Shown here piece after piece: positions 23,371-36,389 of a DNA stretch of 64,000 bases. The stretch lies in assembly GCA_963662155.1 (NCBI GenBank), contig OY759263.1, positions 43,795,469-43,859,468 on the forward strand, written 5' to 3'. The notes under the pieces are model-generated. The model made no database searches, had not been told where the DNA came from, and saw only the letters and a program-made list of their open reading frames with translations. This DNA comes from Lamellibrachia columna (lineage: Eukaryota > Annelida > Polychaeta > Sabellida > Siboglinidae). How positions within the stretch are numbered: the first letter of the stretch is position 1; each line of letters begins with the position of its first letter. A program made the translations under genes and the position numbers.

Positions 23371-23845
23371 ACATTACGTCAATGCTCCCACGGCAGTGTT
23401 AGTGGTGAAACTGGTACAGATTTGGTGGCGTTGCTGCTGTTGCTGCTTCATTTGGTGCTGTCAATGAATACTGAATTGTTGTCATGTCGACCTTAGCAAA
23501 CGGTATTCTGAAGTACTTAACGCGATTGTTCGACGTCTTTTGTCGTCAAGATTGGGACGAAGGGACCCACCTCATCGTCAAATCGCGGCGCGTGTTTTTC
23601 TGCGAGCTAAGTGTGTCCTACATATCAAACTGTTGTCACTAATGTCAATGTAATGCCTTCACGTCCATGGAACAAAAACTTGGCCAGTTGTCTGGTCGTA
23701 TTGAGGACCACACGGTCAGGCATAATCGTCATCAAACATGTTCACTTAATACAAACAACGGACTTGTGTAGCTCCAAAACACGCCAGTAGGGGAGGTATG
23801 TCTCTCGATCGGTTGAATACCAATCCACTCTCAACGCTGTTGTAC

Positions 23846-23847
<2 letters not shown>

Positions 23848-23876
<29 letters not shown>

Positions 23877-24096
23877 ATCTGCTGCTGCTGCTGCATCTGC
23901 TGCTGCTGCATCTGCTGCTGCTGCTACATCTGCATCTGCTGCATCTGCTGCATCTGCTGCTGCATCTGCTGCATCTGCTGCATCTGCATCTGCATCTGCA
24001 TCTGCATCTGCATCTGCATCTGCATCTGCATCTGCTGCTGCTGCTGCTGCTGCTGTTGTTTCTGCTGCTGCTGCTGCTGCTGCAGCTGCTGCTGCT
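23848..24096. repeat. Large CTG/CATCTG (CAG/CAGATG) tract, about 250 bp
   Basis: Mixed (CTG)n and (CATCTG)n blocks on the + strand, that is (CAG)n and (CAGATG)n on the - strand. It begins about 550 bp downstream of the K2P channel stop in that gene's sense direction, so it could lie in its 3' UTR or in an alternative last exon. A poly(A) signal in that sense (AATAAA, seen as TTTATT at about 23086) would place it inside the transcript. Confidence 0.95.
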
Positions 24097-24271
24097 GCGT
24101 TGGCAATTGTCTTGCATTCGTCGGCCTGGAATACGAATCGACGGAATCAGTGCTGCACGCGCTCGTTCGAAACGGCGGCTTCCGGTGGCTAGCTCCCGGT
24201 GCTTGAGGGTCGTGAAGAACAGCCCCTCCTGCGAAGCTAGATGTGGGCAAGTGTTGAAACGAAGAAATCAC
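23924..24271 (-). other. Candidate Gln/Met-rich exon, unproven
   Basis: A 115-codon frame beginning after CTAG|GTGATTTC. Its non-repetitive first half reads HDPQAPGASHRKPP, TSACSTDSVDSYSRP and NARQLPT, then runs into a poly-Gln and (Met-Gln)n tract before a TAG. The non-repetitive part has a plausible low-complexity-tail composition. It follows the K2P exon in the same strand and could be an alternative 3' exon, but nothing beyond openness and one AG acceptor supports it. Confidence 0.2.
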
Positions 24272-24642
24272 CTAGCACATGTGTCACGTCTTAGAACAGC
24301 ATGCACCGAGTGTGTGTTTCCGCAAGAATTTGCCGTAAATCAATTAATCATACTACTGCAATTATTTGAAGTCAAACATTTCCGCGCACGCAACTGAGGC
24401 GCCATCAGACTAAGCCTACCCGTTTCATAAACCAATACAAACAACAGGGTTTACTTGTCGCTACCCTGATATTATCTTTGCAATACGCCATCGCAGGCGC
24501 GGTGCTAACGCTGCACGTCTTCCGTTACGTCATAATCCCCGCTCAGCGACCTCTGGTGAGTCTAGTCGCCGAACGGCCGTCGTTGGGACGGGAACACTGT
24601 GGGCGGAAGACAGGTGGCGACGCCGAGCGGGTAACAATGGCG

Positions 24643-25487
24643 TCATATGGACGCCCTCTTCTGTAGCAGCGGTTCGTATTTGAGGAACGAATTCGACGCG
24701 CTTTTGTACGGCGCGCCGTTTGAACCGTTCTGCGCGAACGTCTGCATTGGCAATAGGTGCGATATCTTGCCGGGCGAACGTGTGACCGTGTAGCGGTGTT
24801 TGGCCGTCGAGCGAAAGTTGTAGCACGAACAGCTACAGACAGACGTGAGATCCGTGTACTCCGTGGCGGCCACTGCCGTCTGCTGCTGCTGCGGCTGCTG
24901 CTGTCCAGATATGATGCTGCCGACGACGCTGCCGTTGGCCGTGATTACGTCGCCCTCAAGTCGCACGGCCGTGCGCGCCGCCGCAGCCGCCTGCATCTCC
25001 TCCTTGCGCTCGTCCTCCGTGTTCATCGTGAGGAAGCGCAGCACGAGCAAGTTCATGGCGGCCGAGACGACGGTCAGGCCGAAGAGGATGAAGATGAGAC
25101 TGAACGCGACGTAGTCCGGCCGCTTCTGCAGATCGCCGTTCTTCTGCAGGGCGACGAAATCGCCGAAGCCGATGGTCGTCAGCGTAATGAAGCAGTAATA
25201 GAACGAGTCGATGTACGTCCAGTTCTCCCAGTAAGAGAACGCTGCGGCGCCGCCGAGCAACACAAGACTCGACATGTTCATCGAGATCATGATGAGGTTC
25301 GTCTCAGACACGTCGAGGTTCTTTACCTTCAGGCACTTCTTCATTGTCTTCAGCACGAACGTCACGAAGATGTTGAGCCGCTCGCCGATGCTCTGGAACA
25401 TGACGAGATTGAGCGGGATGCCAACGAGCGCGTAGAACATGCAAAATATCTTGCCGCCGACCGTGCGCGGCGTGCTGTGGCCGTAAC
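24643..25487 (-). CDS. KCNK3/9-like: TASK-type two-pore-domain K+ channel, last exon (GYG of P1 to C-terminus)
   Basis: Acid-sensitive background K+ channel of the plasma membrane, working as a dimer. The exon encodes 280 residues. The acceptor TGTTCTAG|GTTACGG (25488/25487) splits the first glycine codon of the P1 filter. The exon opens YGHS, keeping the histidine that gives TASK-1/3 their external pH sensing. M2 follows (FCMFYALVGIPLNLVMFQS), then M3 (about 64-84) and P2 FITLTTIGFGDFVALQ (99-114). M4 ends NLLVLRFLT (145-153), the halothane/X-gate element VLRFMT of TASKs with one conservative change. The tail has a CSC motif (VCSCSCYNF). It ends KRASI, fitting the C-terminal 14-3-3 motif R-R/K-x-S-x of TASK-1/3. 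The stop TGA is at 24645-24643. About 95 N-terminal residues (M1, cap helices, P1) are missing and lie in an upstream exon not found in this window. TASK class is very secure; which paralogue is not. Confidence 0.95.
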
Positions 25488-25614
25488 CTAGAACAGACAA
25501 GCAGAGAAGCGGCGTTACAGAGTGATCGTGCTACGGAATATCGCGCGTAATTACAACATGCGACGTGACCGTCTGGAATATGTAATTACTTATTTGTCAA
25601 ATGGTGTGAGTGTG

Positions 25615-26720
<1,106 letters not shown>

Positions 26721-27764
26721 TTTTTCATAATTAACAATGTGCGATCTTTCATCCACATTTAAAACGATGACTTTGAAAATATATAATATGCGTCTACCAG
26801 GGTAAATACTCGGTGTTTCGTTTTATTTATCAGCTCGGTAGCAATAAAACTGTAATAATATTATTATCCGGTGCCAATAACGTTACTGAGGTCACAAGAA
26901 TCAGTATAGGTTGTTAGGCAGATTATTTATAATCCTTGACATTCCGGGGGTTTTAAATCGTATCATTATCACTATTGTTAGTATCATCCAATTAACACCA
27001 TCATTATAATTAAATTATCGTTATGTTGATAATGACTCCTGCTTACGCGTGTCAGTCACGCACGCAAGGCCACCAGCAATGACATCGTCAATACATTTTG
27101 TCAGCGTAGTTCGAGGTGTGACTTTGAACATTCAGCGCGTGGCGTGTTGCCTAGCAACGTTCGTCGCTAGCCCAATCACGTCCCGTGATATCAAACAAAC
27201 GCCAGAACGCACAAACGTCAACCAACGGTGTGAGAAACGTTCACAGCTCATTAAACATCAATTAACTGGCATCAGGATGACGTTCGGGAAAATTACATAC
27301 CTCGGTTTTTTCCGTAACACACCCAAAACTGCCATCCCTCAATTTTGTCTCAGCCCGGCGACTGATTTTGAAATGTTGGTGCGTTCTGCAGAATAGTTAC
27401 TGTGTCGGTACGCGACCGGCCATCGTCTGCTCATTATCATCCTCGAACATATGTATTGCAGTAATACAGAAAACGTTAACATCACTCACTTTTCCTATGC
27501 AAAATTGCTCGAAACTAATTCACACATTACGCACAATATTCACGTCTTTCTTGACGACTATTTATGTAATGGCGGGTGGATCCTGACATTGGTCAGATAG
27601 CACGAGATTCGATTCACCCGAATTACAAGACTGGACCTACGCCAGCGACCATTGGCGTGTAATCATTCTGTCTCATATATCTTTGGCAAAATTGTGTGTA
27701 TTAGAAATTTCCTCGAAAGACATATGTCACGGTCAAATCATTACAAGGAGTAGGCCCTACTGGA
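26721..27764. other. Gene-free stretch, nothing recognised
   Basis: No tandem array. Short frames have no domain. Confidence 0.55.
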
Positions 27765-27835
27765 GGTTGCGCAAACTCCCCGCCAGTGGCGCCACTAACC
27801 ATTTCACCACTGTCACAACTTACATTTGATGTGCA
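27765..27835 (+). repeat. Dispersed repeat with a GTGGCGCCAC core, copy 2
   Basis: CAAACTCCCCGCCAGTGGCG, then CCACTAACCATTTCACCACT and CACAACTTACATTTGA. About 80% identical to 3395-3465. Confidence 0.75.
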
Positions 27836-28084
27836 GATTCTGCACATCTTTATTTCATTTCTTAAACTCCTAATTTTGTTCAAGAAATCTCTCAATTTAA
27901 ATTGCATACAATTGTGGATAGTGTATGTATTGCAAATTTGTCTAGAAACAAAATAATGTTCGTTTTTTTTTTATTATGTTACTTGACCCAATATCAGTTT
28001 ACAATGACGTGATAATTCGTAAACGACAATGACGTTGCCCAGGCAACCAATCCTTCATACCACCCTGCAAGTGTTCATTTTGAA

Positions 28085-28155
28085 TTTATAATCAAGTTGT
28101 GGTAGTTGTGATATGCTGAGTGGCGCCACTGTCGGGGAGTGTCGATGTTGCGGTG
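28085..28155 (-). repeat. Dispersed repeat with a GTGGCGCCAC core, copy 3 (inverted)
   Basis: Its reverse complement reads ACTCCCCGACAGTGGCGCCA then TATCACAACTACCACAACTT, matching copies 1 and 2. It forms an inverted pair with the copy 300 bp to its left. Confidence 0.65.
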
Positions 28156-28159
28156 AAAT

Positions 28160-29395
28160 TTTTATTTCAGGATAATCCGTCATGCATTGCGCGCTGACGC
28201 AGTTCCAGTGAGTAAGCGCCAATGACAGCATAGATAACAGTTCCAAGTATCTGTGGTAGCGGCACTATAATTGGTATGTGTAAAGTGACGTCACAAGCGT
28301 TTTCCTCGAAACGGAATCCGATTGTTACTGCCCGATACTTGCTTCTGGCAATGTGTTTGATTACTGGACATTCCCACCCTAGGCCAATATGTTCATCTCA
28401 GCAAGTACGTTGGCGATGGCGTGTGCGTACGGCTGCAAGCACGTGGTGGCTATGTGTGCGAGTTGGAGAAGGCGTACGCCATGTGTGAGTTAGTTGTGTG
28501 CTTACTGACATTTCTTAATGTAATCCAACCCCTCGTCTAAAGCGTACTCGGTTATCAACCTAGACATGGTTCGAGAGATGCACTTGTGCTGCACGTATAG
28601 CGAGCGCGCGCGCGCGCATGTGCAGTCAGGCGCACGAAGGTAATTGCTGCTTTACGTCACACCAGTAATCGTAGACGGTAGATCACCAGTAGATAGATCA
28701 TTTATTGAAAAATTATCGGTCCGCAAATAGCGCCGAACCAGCGTGAACTCCCACTCGGACGGGTTAATTGCCAGCCGTCGGCGATGTGGCAGTGTTTAGA
28801 CTCGATGTTAGGCTCGTGTATAGTGGAGACGCACCTCTGATAGGAACCATCCGTCATACGCAGATGTATCGCATGCTAAATGCGATATCTTCGTGACTCT
28901 GTCATATCTTGTCAACGTTCGTATGTTGACTGTTTTCTTTTAAGTGTTTTCTCTTTGTGAGAATTATTATTGTTTTACTGTGCGTATAACTGAGGTTATT
29001 TTACCGACTGCCCGAATATCTTAAATGCAGTCTTCGGTCCGTGCCGCGGTTTGGGGCGGGTTAGACTGGGAGTCGTTTATAAAGCGTGCAGTAAACTTCA
29101 TGACGTAAAGGTGAATTGACGATTGTCCGGTTGTAAACAAGGTACATTAAATTTTAAAGCAACTCTAGGAAAGAAACCCATAAGCCACACATACGTTATA
29201 ATGGTTGATAAATGTAACGGAAATAATGTGGTCTGACCCCTTGTGTCGCGTACAGTCTGTTTAACCATTGGATATTTATTTATGTGAGCAAAAGATCGGG
29301 AGGTTAACAACGGATTACTGCATACACAAACTGCCCCCGCACGCTATGGACGAGGCGCTACGCTAATTCATCGACCGAGCAGGCAAATGTTGAAG
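28160..29395. other. Gene-free stretch, nothing recognised
   Basis: A (GC)n run of about 14 bp lies at 28604-28617. Otherwise unremarkable. Confidence 0.55.
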
Positions 29396-29399
29396 GTAA

Positions 29400-29715
29400 A
29401 GATAATTTCTTACATAGCGCTGGATCCAGCCGTAGGACCGTTCAGTGCGCTTTACACGTCACCCCTCAACATACATGTTCCGTCCAACACCAACTAGACT
29501 TCTATGAGAAGCATTCAGCCATGCTGCAATTACTACGCGAAGACTATCCGACCTATCCACCACTGTATATAGCCAGGTACTCATGTCAACAGCTCAGTGA
29601 AGCAAGGCAACGTCGAGTGAACGAAATTGTCGAAGCTACGAAACAGTAGCAAGAGTATTCGAACTTTCGATTGAGAGTCCGGTGTTTCCATCACTGTGCT
29701 GCTGCAATGACGTCA
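29400..29715 (+). mobile_element. SINE-like dispersed element, long copy
   Basis: Shares ordered blocks with 55577-55813: ATAGCGC..ATCCAG, AGGAC.GTTC..GCGCTTT.CAC, CAACACCAACT.GACTTCT, CAGCCATGCTGCAATTACT, and ATTGAGAGT..G.TGTTCC. The middle is about 80 bp longer here. Confidence 0.7.
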
Positions 29716-30929
29716 TCAACGATTTACGTATGGGCTGCTGTCGTATCGGGAAAGTAAATCTGACTATCCTAAAACAAAAACCATTATCGTTTCCTAAAAT
29801 CGTGCAGACATTTTGACTGATTGTACCCGTGACACCGTATTGCCGGCATATCATAAAACATATGGTAATTCTCCACTCAGTAAATGATAATATCATAGAC
29901 AAGATTCCATTCTTTTTCGCTATGTGTACCCTGTGACCCTAACGGAAATGTATAGAACCAGTCAGGAACAGGAACAAACCGAAAAGCGACGGCGTAGCAA
30001 GTTGTGAAGAGAAAAACGAATTTGGCTCGTAGAACTGAGATCGGCCGTCGCAAACCGGCCACTGCCCATCGAGTGACCACCAAAGGCGTTTGCTCGCGTC
30101 ACGTTGCACGACCCGTTTCTCCGATGCGCTTAAATCGTGTTGGGAACACCTCCTGTGTCTCGTCCGTTGGTTTGCTGCAGGCGCGTGGCCGGAGGGGATC
30201 TCGCGGCGTTGGGCAACACACGGACGCACGTGCCATTAAGACAAATTCGCTAATGGTTTAGCGGAGGACTTCCGCGATACAGCGGGCTGAGTATCAGAGG
30301 CCGAGGCTGAACATGTAAAATTGGACACTCATTTTCGAGATCGATCACTTAGCAATTAATTATTAGCGCGACTGTATCTGCAAATGATATATACGGAGGT
30401 CAGATGACGGTTACACTTTCAGAAATACCAGTAGGTGCAGTAATAGTTAGTGAAATCTGCCAATTTTCAGGGTAAGCGACACGATTAAAAGAGCTGGGGG
30501 GTATGTGATTTTGATAAAGCTTGTTTAGCACATTGGTAATTTAGTGCCTGTGGATGTCATGACGTTTATAATTTTGGATTGCCATAATGTTCCTACAATG
30601 ATACAAAACGCAAAACATGGCCAACGCTGTGAAAATAACTGTGGTTTGTTCCCTGTGGAGGCGCCTGTCGAGCCCTAAGTGAACATATCTGTACCGTCTA
30701 TTGCCGTGAACAGCCTTGCTGTGTATCGTTACGTTGCCAGCCCTTTAAAATAAGAATCGATATGTAATTACCATAATTACATTTAAACTCGCATTACATG
30801 TAAACCCTCGTCCCCCCCCCCCCGTTCCCCAGTCCCGATTCTGGGAACCCATGGATTAGCAGTCCAGTTTTCCAATGTACATATATATTATTATCATAGA
30901 TTATTCGGTTATGAATAATATGATACAAA
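29716..30929. other. Gene-free stretch, nothing recognised
   Basis: Contains a C run at about 30814. No supported coding frame. Confidence 0.55.
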
Positions 30930-31270
30930 TCTCTGTCTTGAGTGCCTAGCAACCAAGGGATGAACAAAATCTCTGTCTTGAGTGCCTAGCAACCAAGGGA
31001 TGAACAAAACAAAGCGTTGTTCTCTGTCTTGAGTGCCTAGCAACCAAGGGATGAACAAAACAAAGCGTTGTTCTCTGTCTTGAGTGCCTAGCAACCAAGG
31101 GATGAACAAAACAAAGCGTTGTTCTCTGTCTTGAGTGCCTAGCAACCAAGGGATGAACAAAACAAAGCGTTGTTCTCTGTCTTGAGTGCCTAGCAACCAA
31201 GGGATGAACAAAACAAAGCGTTGTTCTCTGTCTTGAGTGCCTAGCAACCAAGGGATGAACAAAACAAAGC
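30930..31270. repeat. 51-bp minisatellite, about seven units
   Basis: Units contain TCTGTCTTGAGTGCCTAGCA and GGGATGAACAAAACAAAGCG. The first unit is 10 bp shorter. The - strand stays open because 51 is a multiple of three. Confidence 0.97.
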
Positions 31271-31319
31271 GTACACCATTTAACTGTTCAAACGTGCCTT
31301 TGTTAAAATGACACGCTAT

Positions 31320-31460
31320 CAAACCTTCTGTTTCACCATTACCTAAGCCGTTGGTCCCTTCAATCTGGTGTCTATGTCAGGGGAAGTAAAAGATCCCACA
31401 CAGGTGGTAAATGGGTAGCTTGTTGTGGACTCCGTCTCTCACGAGCCACAGCAGAAGAGT
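31320..31460 (+). mobile_element. SINE body fragment
   Basis: Matches 48085-48195: CCGTTGGTC.CTTCAA.CTG, GGGGAAGT.AA, TCCCAC.CAGG.GGTAAAT. It lacks the tRNA-like head. Confidence 0.65.
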
Positions 31461-31830
31461 CCGTGACGCGGCTCAGTCAAGTCTGCTAACCATCTCGAGG
31501 ATACATTGAACGGAGCCGACCAATCGCTACTCGTGTACGGGGGGGGGGGGGCGAAATGATGAGTCGTACGCATACAACTCAACTGTAGAACGTGATACTA
31601 GGAGAAGATGACAACACATATAAAGAACAGTCATTTAAAACTCGATCCTCGACTGATTTAGCCTATCGCAAATCCAATTCGATGGTGTCCAAATATGTAG
31701 CGTGTGAATAGTTAAGTAACGTCCGCTGTCGATTCAATTTAAAAAATGCCTAGTTTTTTTTCATATCATCATAATAACTGACTTAAGTCATGAGATCTGG
31801 TAAGGTTCAAATTAGTGGATATCCAAAAGG

Positions 31831-32408
31831 ATAAACACTGTGTGGGTCAATGCCGAGCCTGGGGGTGACTTCCGTCCTCTCGCCGATAAACACTGTGTGG
31901 GTCAATGCCGAGCCTGGGGGGTGACTTCCGTCCTCTCGCCGATAAACACTGTGTGGGTCAATGCCGAGCCTGGGGGTGACTTCCGTCCTCTCGCCGATAA
32001 ACACTGTGTGGGTCAATGCCGAGACTGGGGGGTGACTTCCGTCCTCTCGCCGATAAACACTGTGTGGGTCAATGCCGAGCCTGGGGGGTGACTTCCGTCC
32101 TCTCGCCGATAAACACTGTGTGGGTCAATGCCGAGCCTGGGGGGTGACTTCCGTCCTCTCGCCGATCACATGACAAAGTTACGAAATTTTAGTAAGGGTC
32201 TTATGTGTGCATCTTCAGCGTTTCCATTTTGACTTCACTTAATTTTTGACCAAACATTAAATAATTTAATAGTTTGTCTGATGATTTCACCCAAAAACTA
32301 CATAAACAGTTGCTCAAAGGGCTACAGCATGTCGCTGGTGATATTAAGTAGATTTGATTTTTCGCCAAAAAATTAATTTGAAATGAGACTAGCGAAACAT
32401 CAAATTGA
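31831..32408 (+). mobile_element. Dispersed repeat whose 5' part has expanded into a 55/56-bp minisatellite (six units)
   Basis: 31831-32165 holds six units (ATAAACACTGTGTGGGTCAA, GTGACTTCCGTCCTCTCGCC). 32165-32408 is single-copy and aligns with 44890-45135 (CACATGACAAAGTTACGAAA, TAATAGTTTGTCTGATG, TTAATTTGAAATGAGACTAG). The 44.8-kb copy has only one unit, so the array grew inside this copy. Confidence 0.85.
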
Positions 32409-33149
32409 AGAGGGACCTTTGAGAAATGAACTGTGTAGAGTGAGTGACACACAGAGGCGTATGTTCACAGCGATTGCAATCAGGGCCCATCGGCAGTCGA
32501 TTACGCATCCCACCAGTCAAGCCTGGGGCCTGGGTCGGGCGTCATCGATTCGGTTTCACAAGGCGCTCTCCCCGACGAGTCGTGCGGGCCCCAACTAATT
32601 GTCCGTAATTAGGGAACCGCTAGAACAAGCAGCAGTCGATTAATTGATGAGCCAGAGTCACGCCACCCAACAGTCGCGTTTGTTCTTCAGTCGACCTTCT
32701 CCAGCGCGTCCCCTGGGTTTCCATAGTGATGGCGGCGTATTTAACGCGGCTCTCAACGTTTCATGGATGTCAGTCACTGTTGCCGTCACTGCGGCAGCAA
32801 TAAATGCGGTTCCAAGTAGACGTCCATCCATCCACTAGGTTGGTATTATACGACGATACACATTTATTGCATTTGCTAATTGAAAAATCGCAGCTAGATA
32901 CTGCATTTGCCAAAGGCCAAATAAACTTGATCCGAAGAAACTTGACCGGGTGGACGAGACAGAAATCCCTGAAAGTATAGCGTTGGTAGGTAGGCGAGCG
33001 CCGTCTCAATTCCACGTTTGTTGTTCGGGTGGATCCCGCGCGGAATGTAATAAACCATGGCCACTCTTTCGTTGATGTACACACAAGTACACAGACGCTT
33101 CTGTAAATCTTCTTCCGATGTTCCGATAAGTCAATATATGTTGCTACAC
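32409..33149. other. Gene-free stretch, nothing recognised
   Basis: No tandem array or supported coding frame. Confidence 0.55.
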
Positions 33150-33450
33150 GTTTAGAGCGTGTTACTCATTTATACTTTGTTATTCGTCCAGACCTTGCTA
33201 CTCGTATAAACTTTGCTATATTTTGCTACTCGTATGTACTTTGCTACTCGTCCAAACTACTGCTTTGCTACTCGTCTAGACCATGTTATTCGTCCAAACC
33301 TAGTTGTCCGTGTAGACCTTGCTATTCATCTAGACCTTGCAACACGCATAGATCTTGCTACTGATTTCGATGTGTTCGTGTATACCTCGCTACCCATATA
33401 GATATCGCACTGTCAGACCATATTACTCCTCTAGACTTTGTAGCACTTTC
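33150..33450. repeat. Old, degenerate 18-bp minisatellite
   Basis: About 15 diverged units around TTGCTACTCGTCTAGACC (also TTGTTATTCGTCCAGACC, TTGCTATTCATCTAGACC). Unit identity is much lower than in neighbouring arrays. Confidence 0.8.
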
Positions 33451-33818
33451 ATTATGCTATTCACGACCGTCTTCGTGCACATTTATAGGCGGCGACTCTT
33501 GGCGGATAAATTCAACTTCCCTTAATGACACGGCGGAAAATTCCCCCATGCCCAAGATGGGAGTACCGCTGGGAATGACTTTCGTTTTAATTGACATTAG
33601 TGGTTTCGGTTCACGAGGAGTATCACCTCCGAGAAATGATCCAACGTCACAAAGGAAAATTAGCGTAATAGACTGGGTCTTTACGTTAGAGAACATCAAT
33701 CAATTGAAACATAGAATGATGGCGATAATTTGTCATCGATTTCGAGGACGACCCAGGACTGAACGAGTGCGAGTGACGAGAGGCGTATGTAAACGCTCGG
33801 ATGAGTATGACAGTTGCC

Positions 33819-34716
33819 TACCTAGGGGAGGGCGGTGATGGGGATACTACCTAGGGGAGGGCGGTGATGGGGATATTACCTAGGGGAGGGCGGTGAGGGG
33901 GATACTACCTAGGGGAGGGCGGTGATGGGAATACTACATAGGGGAGGGCGGTGATGGGGATACTACCTAGGGGAGGGCGGTGATGGGGATACTACCCGGG
34001 GGAGGGCGGTGATGGGGATACTACCTAGGGGAGGGCGGTGATGGGGATACTACCTAGGGGAGGGCGGTGATGGGGATACTACCTAAGGGAGGGCGGTGAT
34101 GGGGATACTACCTAGGGGAGGGCGGTGATGGAGATACTACCTAGGGGAGGGCGGTGATGGGGATACTACCTAGGGGAGGGCGGTGATCGGGATACTACCT
34201 AGGGGAGGGCGGTGATTGGGGATACTACCCGGGGGAGGGCGGTGATGGGGATACTACCTAGGGGAGGGCGGTGATGGGGATACTACCTAGGGGAGGGCGG
34301 TGATGGGGATACTACCTAGGGGAGGGCGGTGATGGGGATACTACCTAGGGGAGGGCGGTGATGGGGATACTACCTAGGGGAGGGCGGTGATGGGGATACT
34401 ACCTAGGGGAGGGCGGTGATCGGGATACTACCTAGGGGAGGGCGGTGATTGGGGATACTACCTAGGGGAGGGCGGTGATTGGTATACTACCTAGGGGAGG
34501 GCGGTGATGGGGATACTACCAGGGGAGGGCGGTGATGGGGATACTACCTAGGGGAGGGCGGTGATGGGGATACTACCTAGGGGAGGGCGGTGATGGGGAT
34601 ACTACCTAGGGGAGGGCGGTGATTGGGGATACTACCTAGGGGAGGGCGGTGATGGGTATACTACCTGGGGAGGGCGGTGATGGGGATACTACCTAGGGGA
34701 GGGCGGTGATGGGGAC
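33819..34716. repeat. 29-bp G-rich minisatellite, about 31 units
   Basis: Units contain CTAGGGGAGGGCGGTGATGG and GGATACTAC, with small indels. Each unit has four G-runs. Confidence 0.98.
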
Positions 34717-35465
34717 CTTCGTTACCCACAATTCTTTGGAGACGACGAGGCAACGAATGACAGTTCTGTAACGTCGAGTTAATTCCTCTCACGAAATGGC
34801 TTAATTCACGAAGGACGAAGCGTCAAGTAATGTATTTATTATGATAGGGCACATACATGTTTCAATATGTTATACAGAATAAGCGCGTGTTACTATTACT
34901 AGTGTACGTTTAATTGGTTAGTAGTAATTATAGCATTGTGTGACACGCCTCGCTACTACTTAGTTACTCGTTGTCCGTAAAGTAGATGTAGAGCTAAGTA
35001 TAAACGCATTCTTTGTTTGCGTTGGACGCCAAATATTTGCTAAATGTCATTGGTTAATAAATAATTGCAATATCGTGTTACTCTGTGAGAGATCCAATCT
35101 GTGATATTGGGAGCGAGTGGCGTTATTGCGCGTAACTTATAGTCAATCTAGACCTCTAGTCTAGGCCTGCTGCTTCACATATGTTTTAATTGAATACATA
35201 TACGACCACGATTACATATATACGTCATAGCGCCTACACGCTTAAAGGTGTGCGTGCATGGTTCTTCTTTGAATAACGTGTAACATGAATCGCGACGTGT
35301 AACACGACTCCGTCAAAGTGTAACACGACTCCGTCAATGCGTGTTCAGCGGAGAATGCGCAATTCTTATCTAATCATCTGTAAAACGATGATTATCTACC
35401 GGACACCCAAAATAGCCCATTCAATAGTTCACGGCATATAAAGTGAAATGTGATACGTCGGAAGA
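34717..35465. other. Gene-free stretch, nothing recognised
   Basis: A 21-bp block (GTGTAACACGACTCCGTCAA and a variable base) is doubled at about 35298-35338. Confidence 0.55.
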
Positions 35466-35467
35466 GT

Positions 35468-35785
35468 ATGCACACCTCCGGCACAATGTCCACCACCGGC
35501 ACAATGTCCACCACAGGCACAATGTCCACCACCGGCACAATGTCCACCACCGGCACAATGTCCACCACCGGCACAATGTCCACCACAGGCACAATGTCCA
35601 CCACAGGCACAATGTCCACCACCGGCACAATGTCCACCACCGGCACAAGTCCACCACAGGGACAATGTCCTCCACCGGCACAATGTCCACCACCGGCACA
35701 ATGTCCACCACCGGCACAATGTCCACCACCGGCACAATGTCCACCACCGGCACAATGTCCACCACCGGCACAATGTCCACAGTCC
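35468..35785. repeat. 18-bp minisatellite, about 17 units
   Basis: Unit near CCGGCACAATGTCCACCA. 18 is a multiple of three, so all frames stay open on both strands; no gene is inferred. Confidence 0.97.
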
Positions 35786-36385
35786 ATCTCCAGTGCTAAC
35801 TAACTGTTTGCTAAATGTATGTATGTTGTTTGCTGACGGACAGTGAGAAACTATTACAGGCCGAAACTAGCTCGAAAACTGGCGAGAATGTAGGAGTAAC
35901 CATATTTACTGTGACCTAATATAACGTGCAACTACGGTTAATTAGAATATCATTATATGTGTGCGTGCTTTGTGAACGTTGAAACACTAGACGGGATGGC
36001 GGCTGTGGCTCGGGAGAGAGTCGGGAGTGTTCGCATATGAGACGCCCTTGGAGCAGGAGGCTAAAGAACTGCACTGTGGCTGAACGATTCCAAGATATGT
36101 CCTCGTGGTCGAATAAGCAGTTTTTTTCATGGGCTGACCCTCAATGTACTTTGAGTGGCAGTAAGGACCAGATATCGCACTATACAAAACACACCTTTAC
36201 CTGTCAATAGGTTCATTTTCTAAGTGCAAATGCTACGTTATTTGCAACAGTGGGAACTAACTATTCGTGCGTGACCCGGCTTTGAAATTGGTTGTGATAT
36301 GCAAAGTGTCGTAGACGGATCGATGGTTGGATGTGCTCAGTAGTGCTGATGAGCAGGTAGTCCGAAATCATTTGAGAGTCAACAG
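35786..36385. other. Gene-free stretch, nothing recognised
   Basis: No tandem array or supported coding frame. Confidence 0.5.
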
Positions 36386-36389
36386 GAGA

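Noticed and set aside
25488..25500. ATG at 25500 as the start of the K2P protein
   Set aside because: It lies in the intron before a good acceptor; a channel starting at GYG would lack M1, the cap and most of P1.
35392..35803. Multiple 114-131-codon frames on both strands
   Set aside because: Read-through of an 18-bp minisatellite.
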